Under the pieces are notes generated by a model. It did no database searches and was not told where the DNA came from. It saw only the letters and a program-made list of their open reading frames with translations. Source: Paenibacillus sophorae (GTDB lineage Bacteria; Bacillota; Bacilli; Paenibacillales; Paenibacillaceae). From it: a DNA stretch of 64,000 nt. The translations under genes were made by a program, and so were the position numbers. The stretch spans positions 3,410,001 to 3,474,000 of the forward strand of contig NZ_CP076607.1 of assembly GCF_018966525.1 (NCBI RefSeq). Direction: 5' to 3'. The first letter of the stretch is position 1; every line of letters starts with the position of its first letter. Positions 17,346 through 25,777 of the stretch are shown piece after piece.

Positions 17346-20300
17346 GAGGTATTTTGAAAGCAAGATGGGTGATTATTGCGGTGTGGCTCGCAGCGGCTGT
17401 GGTTCTGGTCATGACCGCTCCGTCGTTCCCCGATCTGGTTCGGGAAAAAGGCCAAGTTTCGGTTCCCCCGGGTTACACGTCCTCTAGAGCATCCGAGATT
17501 CTGCAGGAAGTGTCCAACGCCAAAGGCGGAGAAACGCTTCACCAGGTAGCGCTTGTATTCAACAGGCCGCAGGGAATTGGCAAGGAGGAGACGGAGAGCA
17601 TCCGCCAAGGAGTGGAGAAGCTTAGCGAGAACAAGGAGTCGCTCAGTGTGGAGAGCATTACGGACCCTTTTTCCCAGGAGGCCTTAAAGGATGTCCTGAT
17701 TGCCAAGAACGGCAAGACGATTATGGTTGCTCTGTCGGTAAAGGGCGGGGATGATGTCGTCAAGGCGCTGCCTGAGAAGGTGGATGCGCTGCTGAAAGAC
17801 GTGGACACCGATCATTACCTGACCAGCGAAGGCTTGATTACCGAGGATACGATCCTTAGCTCCGAAACGGGGCTCAAGAAGTCGGAATACATTACCGTCG
17901 TCTTTATTCTGCTGATCTTGTTCGTTGTGTTCCGTTCATTCGTGGCTCCGTTCGTGCCGCTGCTGACTGTGGGGCTCAGCTATATCGCTTCGCAGTCGAT
18001 CGTGGCGTTTCTTGTGGACCGGTTCGATTTCCCGATCTCCACATTCACGCAAATCTTCATGGTGGCGGTCATGTTCGGTATCGGGACGGATTACTGCATC
18101 CTGCTGATCAGCCGGTTTAAAGAAGAACTGGCCGCCTCGGAGGATACTCAATCCGCCATTATTGAGACGTACCGCAAGGCGGGCGGAACGGTGTTCTATT
18201 CCGGCCTGGCCGTATTTGTCGGCTTCGTCGTCATCGGTCTGTCTAAATTCATTCTATACCGTTCGGCCGTGGCGGTCGCCGTCGGAATCGCGGTTATGCT
18301 GATTGCGCTTATTACGGTGGTGCCATTCTTTATGGCGGTGCTGGGCAAGAAGCTGTTCTGGCCGTCACGCGGCAGTCTGGAGCACAGTGAAAGCCGGATT
18401 TGGGGCGCGGCAGGTTCTTTTTCCTTAAAAAGACCTTGGGCGGCGCTGCTGATTGTGGCGGCCGTCGTGCTTCCTTTTCTGCTGACCTACAGCGGCAAGC
18501 TGTCGTTCAACAGCCTGGAGGAAATCGGCGACCGTTACGCATCGGTCAAAGGCTTCAATATTATCGCGGACAGCTTCGGCCCGGGCGAATCGATGCCGGG
18601 CAAGATTGTGATCAAGAACGATGACCGCATGGACAACGCGGAATACATGGGGCTCGCCGAGAAAATCAGCCGCGAGGTTGAGCAGGTCGACGGAGTGAAG
18701 ACAGTCCGCAGCATGACCCGTCCGGCTGGCGAGCAGATCAACGATTTCCTGATCCCGACGCAGGTCGGAACATTGTCGGAAGGGCTGGACAAGAGCAGCG
18801 AGGGCCTGGATAAAATCCAGAGCGGCTTGTCGGATGCCAGCAACCAGCTCAAGCAGAATGAACCGAAGCTGACAGAGGCCGCTTCCGGAGCGGAACAGCT
18901 CGTAAGCGGTACGGCGGATCTGAAATCGGGTATTACCGCGCTGGGAGACGGTCTGACCCGCATCCAGAAAGGCATTGAGAGCGGATCGGCGGGAGCGGGC
19001 GAGATCAAGAGCGGACTTGAGCAGGCCGCGGCGAGCGCGCAACAGCTGGCGGATGCCCACAAAAAGCTGCTGGCCGGATATAAGCAGATTGGCGGAGGTC
19101 TGGATGCGCTGGACGGCGGCATCGGTCAGATTCAGCAGCAGCTGTCCGGCGTAGCGGCGGCGCTGAACGGGCTCGGTTCGAACTTTACCGGTCTGGAGGG
19201 AAGCCACCCCGAGCTGCTGCAGGACGCGGACTATCAGACCATCAAAGGGACGGTTACCCAGACCGGTGAAGGAGCGGCCAAGCTTGCAGCCGGGCTCGGA
19301 CAAATCTCGGAGCAGCTGAAAGGCGCCGCGGCGGGGCTGGACCAAGCCAACGCAGGCTATGCCAAGGCTGCTGCCGGGCAGGATGCGCTGGCGCAGGGGC
19401 TGCAGAAGCTGGTATCCGGCATCGCACAGCTGGAGTCCGGTCTGAATCAGGCAGCCAGCGGGCAGGCTCAAATTGTCGGCAAGATTCCATCCATTACAAG
19501 CGGGCTTGACGAGCTGCAGGGCGGACAGCGGCAGCTTGCGGATGGCTTCGGTGAGCTGAGCGGTCAGATCGGCGAGCTCACGAAGGGTCTCAGCGACAGT
19601 GCGAAAGGTCTGGAACAGATTACAAGCGGTCTCGGCTCCGCTCAGGATTATCTGAGTCAGGTTCAGGCCGCCGGAGACGACGAGCTGAGCGGTTTCTTCA
19701 TTCCGACGGAAGCGCTGGAGTCGGATGATATCAAGCAGGTCTTCGATAATTATTTGTCGGGCGACCGCAAGGTGATGACAATAGACGTTGTTTTTGCCGA
19801 CAATCCGTACAGTACCGCTGCCATCGATAAGGTGGACGATATCCAGGCGGCGGTAGACCGGGCAGTCAAGGGCACGAAGCTTGAAAATGCGGAAGTGGCC
19901 ATGAGCGGGGTAACTAGCACCTTCAGCGACCTGCAGGCCATTTCCAATGCGGACTATTCACGGACGGTTATGCTGATGCTGGGCGGTATTTTCATCATTC
20001 TGGTCTTTTTGCTCCGCTCTGTCATCATGCCGGTCTACCTGATCCTGTCACTTGTGCTGACCTACTTTACGGCGATGGGTGTAACGGAAGCGATCTTTGT
20101 CAATCTGCTGGGATATTCGGGAATTACATGGACGACTCCGTTCTTCAGCTTCGTCATGCTAATCGCCCTTGGCGTCGATTACAGCATCTTCCTGATGGCG
20201 CGGTTTAACGAGACTCAAACCTGGGATGTCAAGGACGCCATACTGCACGCGATGCGGAATATGGGCACTGTCATTTTGTCGGCGGTCATCATTCTCGGGG

Positions 20301-20503
20301 GTACATTCGCTTCGATGTATCCTTCGGGCGTGCTGTCAATGATGCAGATTGCCACCGTCGTGCTGTCGGGTCTTGCGCTGTATGCGCTCCTGTTCCTGCC
20401 GTTCTTCGTGCCTGTCATGGTAAAAATGTTCGGCAGAGCCAACTGGTGGCCGTTCGGAGTAAAGGAGCCGGAGGCAGCGGCGGACCGAAATATCCAGATG
20501 TAA
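17342..20503 (+). CDS. MMPL/RND-type transporter with long repeat-rich outer region
   Basis: 1053 residues. One N-terminal helix (9-28) is followed by an outer domain, then helices about 180-350 including a GTDYCILLISRFKEEL motif (proton-relay type Asp). A long outer region (about 440-830) comes next, and a second helix bundle with ALGVDYSIFLMARFNE. The second outer region contains many Gly-Ala-Gln-Leu heptad-like stretches such as LSEGLDKSSEGLDKIQSGL and LAQGLQKLVSGIAQLESGL, resembling the YhgE/Pip domain. Members export lipids or drugs using proton motive force (family knowledge). Control by the adjacent MarR protein suggests a drug or lipid stress role. Confidence 0.9.
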   Translation: MRGILKARWVIIAVWLAAAVVLVMTAPSFPDLVREKGQVSVPPGYTSSRASEILQEVSNAKGGETLHQVALVFNRPQGIGKEETESIRQGVEKLSENKESLSVESITDPFSQEALKDVLIAKNGKTIMVALSVKGGDDVVKALPEKVDALLKDVDTDHYLTSEGLITEDTILSSETGLKKSEYITVVFILLILFVVFRSFVAPFVPLLTVGLSYIASQSIVAFLVDRFDFPISTFTQIFMVAVMFGIGTDYCILLISRFKEELAASEDTQSAIIETYRKAGGTVFYSGLAVFVGFVVIGLSKFILYRSAVAVAVGIAVMLIALITVVPFFMAVLGKKLFWPSRGSLEHSESRIWGAAGSFSLKRPWAALLIVAAVVLPFLLTYSGKLSFNSLEEIGDRYASVKGFNIIADSFGPGESMPGKIVIKNDDRMDNAEYMGLAEKISREVEQVDGVKTVRSMTRPAGEQINDFLIPTQVGTLSEGLDKSSEGLDKIQSGLSDASNQLKQNEPKLTEAASGAEQLVSGTADLKSGITALGDGLTRIQKGIESGSAGAGEIKSGLEQAAASAQQLADAHKKLLAGYKQIGGGLDALDGGIGQIQQQLSGVAAALNGLGSNFTGLEGSHPELLQDADYQTIKGTVTQTGEGAAKLAAGLGQISEQLKGAAAGLDQANAGYAKAAAGQDALAQGLQKLVSGIAQLESGLNQAASGQAQIVGKIPSITSGLDELQGGQRQLADGFGELSGQIGELTKGLSDSAKGLEQITSGLGSAQDYLSQVQAAGDDELSGFFIPTEALESDDIKQVFDNYLSGDRKVMTIDVVFADNPYSTAAIDKVDDIQAAVDRAVKGTKLENAEVAMSGVTSTFSDLQAISNADYSRTVMLMLGGIFIILVFLLRSVIMPVYLILSLVLTYFTAMGVTEAIFVNLLGYSGITWTTPFFSFVMLIALGVDYSIFLMARFNETQTWDVKDAILHAMRNMGTVILSAVIILGGTFASMYPSGVLSMMQIATVVLSGLALYALLFLPFFVPVMVKMFGRANWWPFGVKEPEAAADRNIQM

Positions 20504-20529
20504 CATTAGCGCCAGTCAAAATTCTGTTG

Positions 20530-20583
20530 CCCGCCGCCTGTTTAAGCGGCGGGATTCAGCCAGCCTTCGGGCTGGCTTTTTTC
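20530..20583 (+). terminator. Double hairpin terminator after the MMPL gene
   Basis: CCCGCCG/CGGCGGG is followed by AGCCAGCC-TTCG-GGCTGGCT with a T-run. Confidence 0.85.
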
Positions 20584-20664
20584 ATTGCATCCGCTTGTTC
20601 AAATGTTCATTTACACTCCGGAAATTGCATATTGACATTGAAATAAATTGAATGCAGACTATAC

Positions 20665-20677
20665 TTAGTAATACTAA
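20665..20677. promoter_or_regulatory. Palindrome upstream of padR
   Basis: TTAGTA-A-TACTAA, a perfect inverted repeat 25 bases before the PadR start and adjoining TATACT (20660-20665), a possible -10. It is a plausible PadR operator. Confidence 0.5.
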
Positions 20678-20702
20678 ATAATAAGGTTAGCAAGGTGATG
20701 TG

Positions 20703-21047
20703 ATGAGCGATCCGGCAAGCCAGCTTAAGAAGGGGGTTCTTGAGATCCTGGTATTGCATCTGCTTAGCCGTGGAAATCTGTACGGATACCAGTTGATCAG
20801 CGAATTGGATGAAAGAAGCGGCGGTTATTTCAAGCTTAAAGAAGGGACCCTGTACCCGGTTCTGTACCGGCTGGAAGATTCCAGTCTAGTGGAGAGCTAT
20901 TGGGAGCAGGACACAGGCAAGCGCGGAGTCCGCCGCAAATACTACCGGATCACCGCAGCGGGTAAAGTTTGGCTGCAGGAAATGACCGGAGAGCTTGCGC
21001 TGTTTTATCATTCCATTTACAAGATTATGGGAGATGAGAGTTTATGA
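20703..21047 (+). CDS. PadR-family transcriptional regulator
   Basis: A 114-residue winged helix of PadR subfamily 1. Seen: KKGVLEILVLHLLSRGNLYGYQLISELDE, FKLKEGTLYPVLYRLEDSSLVESYW and the wing RRKYYRITAAGK. ATG 20703 is preferred over GTG 20700 because AAGGTG (20692-20697) then has five bases of spacing. Its stop overlaps the next start (ATGA), as is usual for PadR paired with a membrane-associated HAAS/DUF1700-type partner. It is probably a repressor of this pair. Confidence 0.92.
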   Translation: MSDPASQLKKGVLEILVLHLLSRGNLYGYQLISELDERSGGYFKLKEGTLYPVLYRLEDSSLVESYWEQDTGKRGVRRKYYRITAAGKVWLQEMTGELALFYHSIYKIMGDESL

Positions 21048-21772
21048 GCCAAAGATTGAAGCTCTATGTTAGCGAAGTAATGGCGGGAATTGATGCGGAC
21101 CCTGTAACGAAACGAAGAATTGCGGAAGATTTGCTGACTACATTAAATGAAAGGTCGGAGCGCAGCAGCGTCGGCCGGGTGCTGGCCGAGTCGGGAGCGC
21201 CCGGGGAAATGGCCCGTGATTATATGGACGGATTGTACGGAATCGGGGCCGGGCCGGGGTCTGATGGTAATCAATTTCCTGACGATGATCTCGGCATAGA
21301 TTCCGGCGATTATTACGAATACAAATCCTCGTTAACGGTTCTTGATCTGCCTTTGGTGCATATTAAGCTCCGCAGACGGGGCTGGTTCTTTGGGGGGGCG
21401 CCTGCGGTCGCCAAAGGAATCATTGCTATTGGCGATGTGGCGCTCGGCGCTTTTGCCGTCGGAGGGATAGCGGCAGGCGGAATCAGTATCGGAGGTTTGT
21501 CTGCCGGGGTCCTTGCGTTGGGAGGAGCCGCAGCCGGGGCCGTTGCGACCGGAGGAGCTGCCGTAGGCCTCCTTGCTGTCGGCGGAGTAGCGGTGGGGAA
21601 GATAGCGCTGGGGGGCCTCGCCATCGGCAAGATCGCCATCGGAGGCAGCGTAATCGGAAAGTATACCTTAAGCGCAGCCGATCCCGGGGGATTCTCGCTG
21701 GAGCAGTTCCGCAGGCTGCTGGAGGAAGCCTTTCCAGGTGTGGCCAGGTGGCTGCGCAGCTTTAAATCATAG
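21044..21772 (+). CDS. PadR-partner protein with 16 A-x-G-x-hydrophobic pentads
   Basis: 242 residues. The N-terminal 60 residues form a HAAS-like helical domain (LKLYVSEVMAGIDADPVTK, then AEDLLTTLNERSE and VLAESGAPGEMARDYMDG). A mixed linker follows (about 65-125). Residues 128-207 are sixteen uninterrupted five-residue units of the form A-(V/I/L)-G-(G/K/A)-(I/L/V), for example AIGDV ALGAF AVGGI. This resembles a pentapeptide-repeat helix but with Ala-Gly where classical units have A(D/N)L. The tail is helical (FRRLLEEAFPGVARWL). The role is unknown; membrane association or assembly is possible. Co-transcribed with padR. Confidence 0.75.
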   Translation: MSQRLKLYVSEVMAGIDADPVTKRRIAEDLLTTLNERSERSSVGRVLAESGAPGEMARDYMDGLYGIGAGPGSDGNQFPDDDLGIDSGDYYEYKSSLTVLDLPLVHIKLRRRGWFFGGAPAVAKGIIAIGDVALGAFAVGGIAAGGISIGGLSAGVLALGGAAAGAVATGGAAVGLLAVGGVAVGKIALGGLAIGKIAIGGSVIGKYTLSAADPGGFSLEQFRRLLEEAFPGVARWLRSFKS

Positions 21773-21791
21773 CCGGTATGGCTGATGACGA

Positions 21792-21838
21792 ACAAGAACC
21801 TCCGCAAATGCCTCAGGCGAGGCAGCGGAGGTTCTTGT
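21792..21838. terminator. Bidirectional terminator
   Basis: ACAAGAACCTCCGC pairs with GCGGAGGTTCTTGT around a loop, between the convergent HAAS-like and TPR genes. Confidence 0.75.
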
Positions 21839-21870
21839 GTGTTGTAACGGATTGATCAACGGATTAAGGA

Positions 21871-22542
21871 CTAGCTTATTCTTCCGAAGAAGCTGCGCAG
21901 CGCCCAGCCGCGCTCTTGACGCTTCTTGTATTTCGGCAGCGAACGGTAGACGGCGACGGACTCGGCAAAAGCCTGCTTCGCTTCGGCACTCTGGCCGAGC
22001 GCCTTGTACATCGAGCCGAGCAAATAATACGCTTCACTGGAGGAAGACTGAATCTCCTTGAACTCGTGCAAATAATGGAGCGATTTATCGCGGTCACTCT
22101 GCCGGAAGCCCTCCGCAAGCCGGAGATAGGGCTGTCCGTACTGCACTCTCTGGTTGATCTCCAGTCCGCGAAGCATCTGGCTTTCCCCTTCTGCGAGCTG
22201 CCCAAGCTTAATATTCGCATATCCGAGATCGACCCAATATTCGGCGGACTGCTCGTAGCGGTCCCCTATTTGCAGCAGAAGCTCTTGCGCTTCCCGGAAT
22301 TTCTTGCGTTCGGCCAATAGACGGGCCAGCTCGAACTTGGAAGAAACATCATTGGGGTTAAGCGAGATTTGCGTGCGGAGTCTGGAGCTCTGTCTTGCTC
22401 TGCGAAAAGGACGGGCGATACTCGGGAAGATCCCCACATAACGGCGGTCGATAAAATACAGCACCGCAAGCAGGATAATCAGCGCGAGAAACGGATTCCC
22501 CACCAAATTCCACAGAAGCATAAAACCGATAAATTTAACCAT
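21871..22542 (-). CDS. Membrane-anchored TPR protein
   Basis: 223 residues: one or two hydrophobic segments in residues 4-30, a basic linker (RPFRRARQSSRLR), then tetratricopeptide repeats (about 58-200). Visible units include FELARLLAERKKFREAQELL, AEYWVDLGYANIKLGQLAEGE and AYYLLGSMYKALGQSAEAKQAF. It probably scaffolds protein contacts at the cytoplasmic face of the membrane. The partner is unknown. GGAGGG lies before ATG 22542. Confidence 0.85.
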   Translation of the reverse strand: MVKFIGFMLLWNLVGNPFLALIILLAVLYFIDRRYVGIFPSIARPFRRARQSSRLRTQISLNPNDVSSKFELARLLAERKKFREAQELLLQIGDRYEQSAEYWVDLGYANIKLGQLAEGESQMLRGLEINQRVQYGQPYLRLAEGFRQSDRDKSLHYLHEFKEIQSSSSEAYYLLGSMYKALGQSAEAKQAFAESVAVYRSLPKYKKRQERGWALRSFFGRIS

Positions 22543-23178
22543 GATTTCCCTCCAAAAAATAGTGATGCCGGTTTACCTGCGATAGGCAATAATTCACATC
22601 ATTATATCATCCTTTTCAGCGGCAGAAAATGGTAACCGTAATTGCGGCCATAGCTTCGATTCCAACTGCAGCGGGGAGCGATGAGTAGAATAATGCAGAA
22701 AACCTGAAACGGTACATCTTTTTATCGTCTTCAACACTCTAATGAATAACATACCTGAGAAAGTGCAGTTTTTTGCCCCGTTCAATCCTCATTTCAGTCA
22801 GCACAGTTACATATGCCTGTAAGATGGCAGGAATTCCCTGCTCACAATCGCTTTCGATGAAAAAACCTGTACTATAGCTGTTTTGCAAGACACTGCACAT
22901 AGAATAACGACCAACTTGACATCATCCCGGTTACTCCACCCTTAGTTGTTTCCGGTTAGGACCTCTACTCATACAAATGTACCATCTTATCTTGTGAAAA
23001 CTTACCCTCAAAAAAATCCGAATCCCATTGCCCTGATCATTGATCGTAGTTCATTTGTCGGCTCCTGATGAGCCGAAAGAACGGTTTTGCGCTGAATCGG
23101 GAAACTTGTTCCGCTTCGCCGCGTCTACAGATTAAAGCAACTCCTGCTGCAATGGCGTAAAGGAGGGAAGAGAGACAG
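22543..23178. other. Long intergenic region
   Basis: 636 bases with no convincing gene. Two short similar stretches, ACGGTACATCTTTTT (near 22709) and AAAGTGCAGTTTTTT (near 22760), may be decayed copies of an intergenic repeat. A small hairpin GGCTCCTGATGAGCC is at about 23060-23074. Promoter sequences for the downstream RCC1 gene must lie here, but I cannot pick them. Confidence 0.4.
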
Positions 23179-24406
23179 ATGTTTATAAAGAATCGGATGA
23201 AACATCTGTCAGGTCTGCTGCTCGCCTCTGCCGTAATATTTTCCGCATTGCCGGTTTCTACGGAGGCGGCGCAGGTTCAGGCGTACTCCCCGGCAAAGCT
23301 GTCAGGGATCAAGGAAATTGCGGCTGAGCCCGGATTTTGGGGCGGCAGCGCCTTTGCTCTTGGTATAGACGGCACAGTCTGGTCATGGGGAAGCAATTAT
23401 TCCGGTCAATTTGCGAACGGAACCGCAGGGCCGGCGAATTGGAGCAATGCGCCGCATAGAGTCGCCGGACTTGAAGGCACGAAGAAGCTTGTCCTTGGAG
23501 GAAATTACTATATGGCGCTCAATCAGAACGGTACCGTGAAGGCATGGGGTGCTGTTCTGCGTACCGGAGAATGTGCAGAGCGTTGTGATCGGAGAACGCG
23601 GCATCTTGGCATTAACGAAGAGCGGGACGGTCTGGGCATCGTTAAGTGCGGAGGATGCGGCTCTGAACCGGTTGAAGAAAGTGCCAGGACTATCTGAAAT
23701 AGTATCGATCCAGACCGGTTACGGCTTCAACCTTGTGAAGAATGGAAAAGGCGAATACCGGCTCTGGGAAGCGGGGACGAACCAGAAGTCACTGCAGAAA
23801 GTGACCGCCTTAAGCGGTATTTCCCGGCTGACGCTAAATTTCGGAGGGCTTGCGGCGGTCAGGAAGGACGGCTCGCTGTGGACCTGGAAACGGGATTACT
23901 TATCTGACAAGCTGGCCTTTACGAGACCCCGTCAAATGAAGGGGGTTTACGAGCCTGTCTCCTTCGCGGAAGGTGAGAACAGCCGCTACGCCGTACTTGC
24001 GGATGGAACGGCAATGTCCTGGGGAACGAATCTGTTCGGTCAGCTAGGTATTGGCGTGAACGAATCGCGTCCTTTTACGGCTTCACCGATTGTAAAGCCA
24101 GTTTCGCTTCGGGTAGGCGGTGTACTGCTGAATCCAACACAGCCGCCCCTCTATAGGGACGGAAAGGTGTTCGTTCCGCTTCGTAACGTCGCTGATGGGC
24201 TGGGTCTTACGGTCAAAGCCGCAAATGACGGATCTATTGCCCTAACAGGGCATGGTCGGAGCGTCGTTGTGCCGGCCGCCGGGTCCTTTAAGGTCAGCTA
24301 TACGCTGCTTGTTCCGGCAGGAAAGCTGGCGCAAAGCCTTGGTTCTTCGCTTAAATGGGACAGCAAAAGCTATGAAATTTCCTTTACTAATACCGGCGCC
24401 CAGTAA
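23179..24406 (+). pseudogene. Frameshifted RCC1-repeat / stalk-domain secreted protein
   Basis: The first frame (from ATG 23179, ribosome site GGAGGG) has a signal peptide ending near STEAAQ and an RCC1-type blade (GSAFALGIDGTVWSWG, then GGNYYMALNQNGTVKAWG). At 23546-23549 (GGGG) the coding frame shifts by one. The next frame continues with RCC1-like units (GERGILALTKSGTVWA; RYAVLADGTAMSWGTNLFGQ) and ends in a C-terminal stalk domain (FVPLRNVADGLGLTVK ... LLVPAGKLAQSLGSSLKWD). Spacing between the blades on either side of the break is shorter than usual, so a small deletion may accompany the shift. It would be an exported beta-propeller if intact. A sequencing error cannot be excluded. Confidence 0.75.
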
Positions 24407-24575
24407 CCGACTAACCGCCCAGGAAAGAGGGTCTAGGACTCGCGGACAGGCTGCAATACGGTGTCTGTGACTATGCAACTATTTTTCCGGATATGCATTA
24501 AAAATGTTTAGGATTGGAAATAATCGGGTAATAACAACGCAAGCAGGGAGCGATTATCAAAGGAGGTCGACGGCA

Positions 24576-24746
24576 ATGAACCTATCGGTACATAACATTA
24601 CGGCATTCAATCAGCAGTATTTCAGACCGCATCCATCTGTCGCCCAAAAGCGGGAAATCATCAATGATAAAAGCCAAAGCTTTCAGGACATCCTCAATGA
24701 GAAGATGCGCTCTGGCGGGGCAGATTTGAATAAGAATAATCGGTAA
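24576..24746 (+). CDS. Small 56-residue protein
   Basis: Starts at ATG 24576 after a strong AAAGGAGG site. The sequence includes PHPSVAQKREIIN and SQSFQDILNEKM. The 'SFQDILNEKM' stretch recalls the N-terminal part of small flagellar-operon proteins (TIGR02530-like), but no flagellar gene is nearby and the rest of that family is missing. No signal peptide or membrane helix. The function is unknown; it has its own terminator. Confidence 0.5.
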   Translation: MNLSVHNITAFNQQYFRPHPSVAQKREIINDKSQSFQDILNEKMRSGGADLNKNNR

Positions 24747-24759
24747 ACTCAAATAAATA

Positions 24760-24798
24760 GGCCGGCGACCCGCTGTGATGGCGGACCGTCGGCTTTTT
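24760..24798 (+). terminator. Terminator after the small ORF
   Basis: GCCGGCGACCCGC pairs with GCGGACCGTCGGC (mismatches), followed by TTTTT. Confidence 0.7.
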
Positions 24799-24846
24799 GC
24801 TGTCCAGCGCATCATTCGCAGACTGCGGGCCTCTTTCCTACATAAT

Positions 24847-25056
24847 CTACCTTACCTCGAAGAACTCGCAGTCTCTTCTCGAGTAATAGGTCAGGTCGCT
24901 GACTCTTGACTGGATGATAACGTCCGTATCCGTGAAACGGATCACCGTCGCACCTGAATTGATCAAGTGGTCGTTCTGGAACACGCGGACGGGCAGCTGC
25001 CGTTCCATCGCTTCCTGAAAGTCGTGGTCGGTGATCAAAGGTCGATTAATCGGCAT
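24847..25056 (-). CDS. Conserved-looking 69-residue protein
   Basis: Starts at ATG 25056 with AAAAGGGG ten bases upstream. The open frame runs further upstream (to 25323) but has no site there and overlaps psiE. The protein (MPINRPLITDHDFQEAMERQ ... YYSRRDCEFFEVR) is polar with alternating strands (VIRFTDTDVIIQSR), suggesting a small beta fold. I do not recognise the family. It is divergent from psiE. Confidence 0.55.
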   Translation of the reverse strand: MPINRPLITDHDFQEAMERQLPVRVFQNDHLINSGATVIRFTDTDVIIQSRVSDLTYYSRRDCEFFEVR

Positions 25057-25278
25057 AAATAAAGTTCCCCTTTTGACGTGATAATGAGCATTTGAAAGGT
25101 ACAACCAGTATATCTTCGAACCGTCCGCAATGCCAGTTTGCCTGTAAACCGCGCTGCATCCGCCAGAGAAAAATTGGATATCAAAAGCCCTCACCTCATT
25201 CCGCGTGTGAACATAAACTTGCTTTGAAAACGAAATCTCCTTTATACTTGTGGAAACTTTCAGGCGGGAGGTGATCTT

Positions 25279-25686
25279 GTGAAGACAAAAAATAATATCG
25301 CGTACATTCCTATTATTCTGCAATGGGCACTGAATGCGGCGCTAGTCGTATTAGCGATTATCCTTGTCATCCTTCTCGGCAAGGAGACGATTTATATTTT
25401 CGGCTTCATCAACGATGGCGAGCATCTGACCAAACTGGACTTGCTGGAGGCTCTGCTGATTTATTTTTTGTATTTCGAGTTCATTGCCCTGATAATCAAG
25501 TACTTTGAAGCGCATTATCATTTTCCGCTCCGCTACTTCGTCTATATCGGCATTACGGCGATGATCCGTCTGATTATTGTCGACCATGAAAGTCCGTCGG
25601 ACACACTGATCTACTCCGGCGCGATCCTGGTGCTGGTGGTCACGCTGTATATTGCCAACAGCAAACTCCTTAAGCGAGAGAGCTGA
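25279..25686 (+). CDS. psiE: PsiE-like phosphate-starvation membrane protein
   Basis: 135 residues with four membrane helices and the PsiE features: [33 protein letters not shown], and [25 protein letters not shown] start 25279 follows GGGAGGTGATC. The family is induced by phosphate starvation in Escherichia coli; its biochemical role is unknown. No Pho box was identified. It is a single gene with a strong terminator. Confidence 0.9.
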   Translation: MKTKNNIAYIPIILQWALNAALVVLAIILVILLGKETIYIFGFINDGEHLTKLDLLEALLIYFLYFEFIALIIKYFEAHYHFPLRYFVYIGITAMIRLIIVDHESPSDTLIYSGAILVLVVTLYIANSKLLKRES

Positions 25687-25715
25687 CAAGACGCTTATAA
25701 ACGCCGCATATTTGT

Positions 25716-25756
25716 AACAGAACGCTTACCGGAGCTGGTATGCGTTCTGTTTTTTT
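25716..25756 (+). terminator. Terminator after psiE
   Basis: ACAGAACGC and GCGTTCTGT arms followed by seven T. Confidence 0.85.
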
Positions 25757-25777
25757 GTATTCCAATTCGCTACACGA

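Noticed and set aside
18425..19471. 348-codon minus-strand open frame
   Set aside because: Antisense to the repeat-rich part of the MMPL gene; repetitive content generates long shadow frames.
23060..23100. CTGATGAG followed by GAAA, reminiscent of a hammerhead ribozyme core
   Set aside because: There is no stem II between CTGATGAG and GAAA, and no matching stem I or III or cleavage triplet in place.
25057..25323. Long N-terminal extension of the 69-residue minus-strand gene
   Set aside because: Overlaps the psiE start region on the other strand and has no ribosome site; the internal ATG 25056 has a good one.
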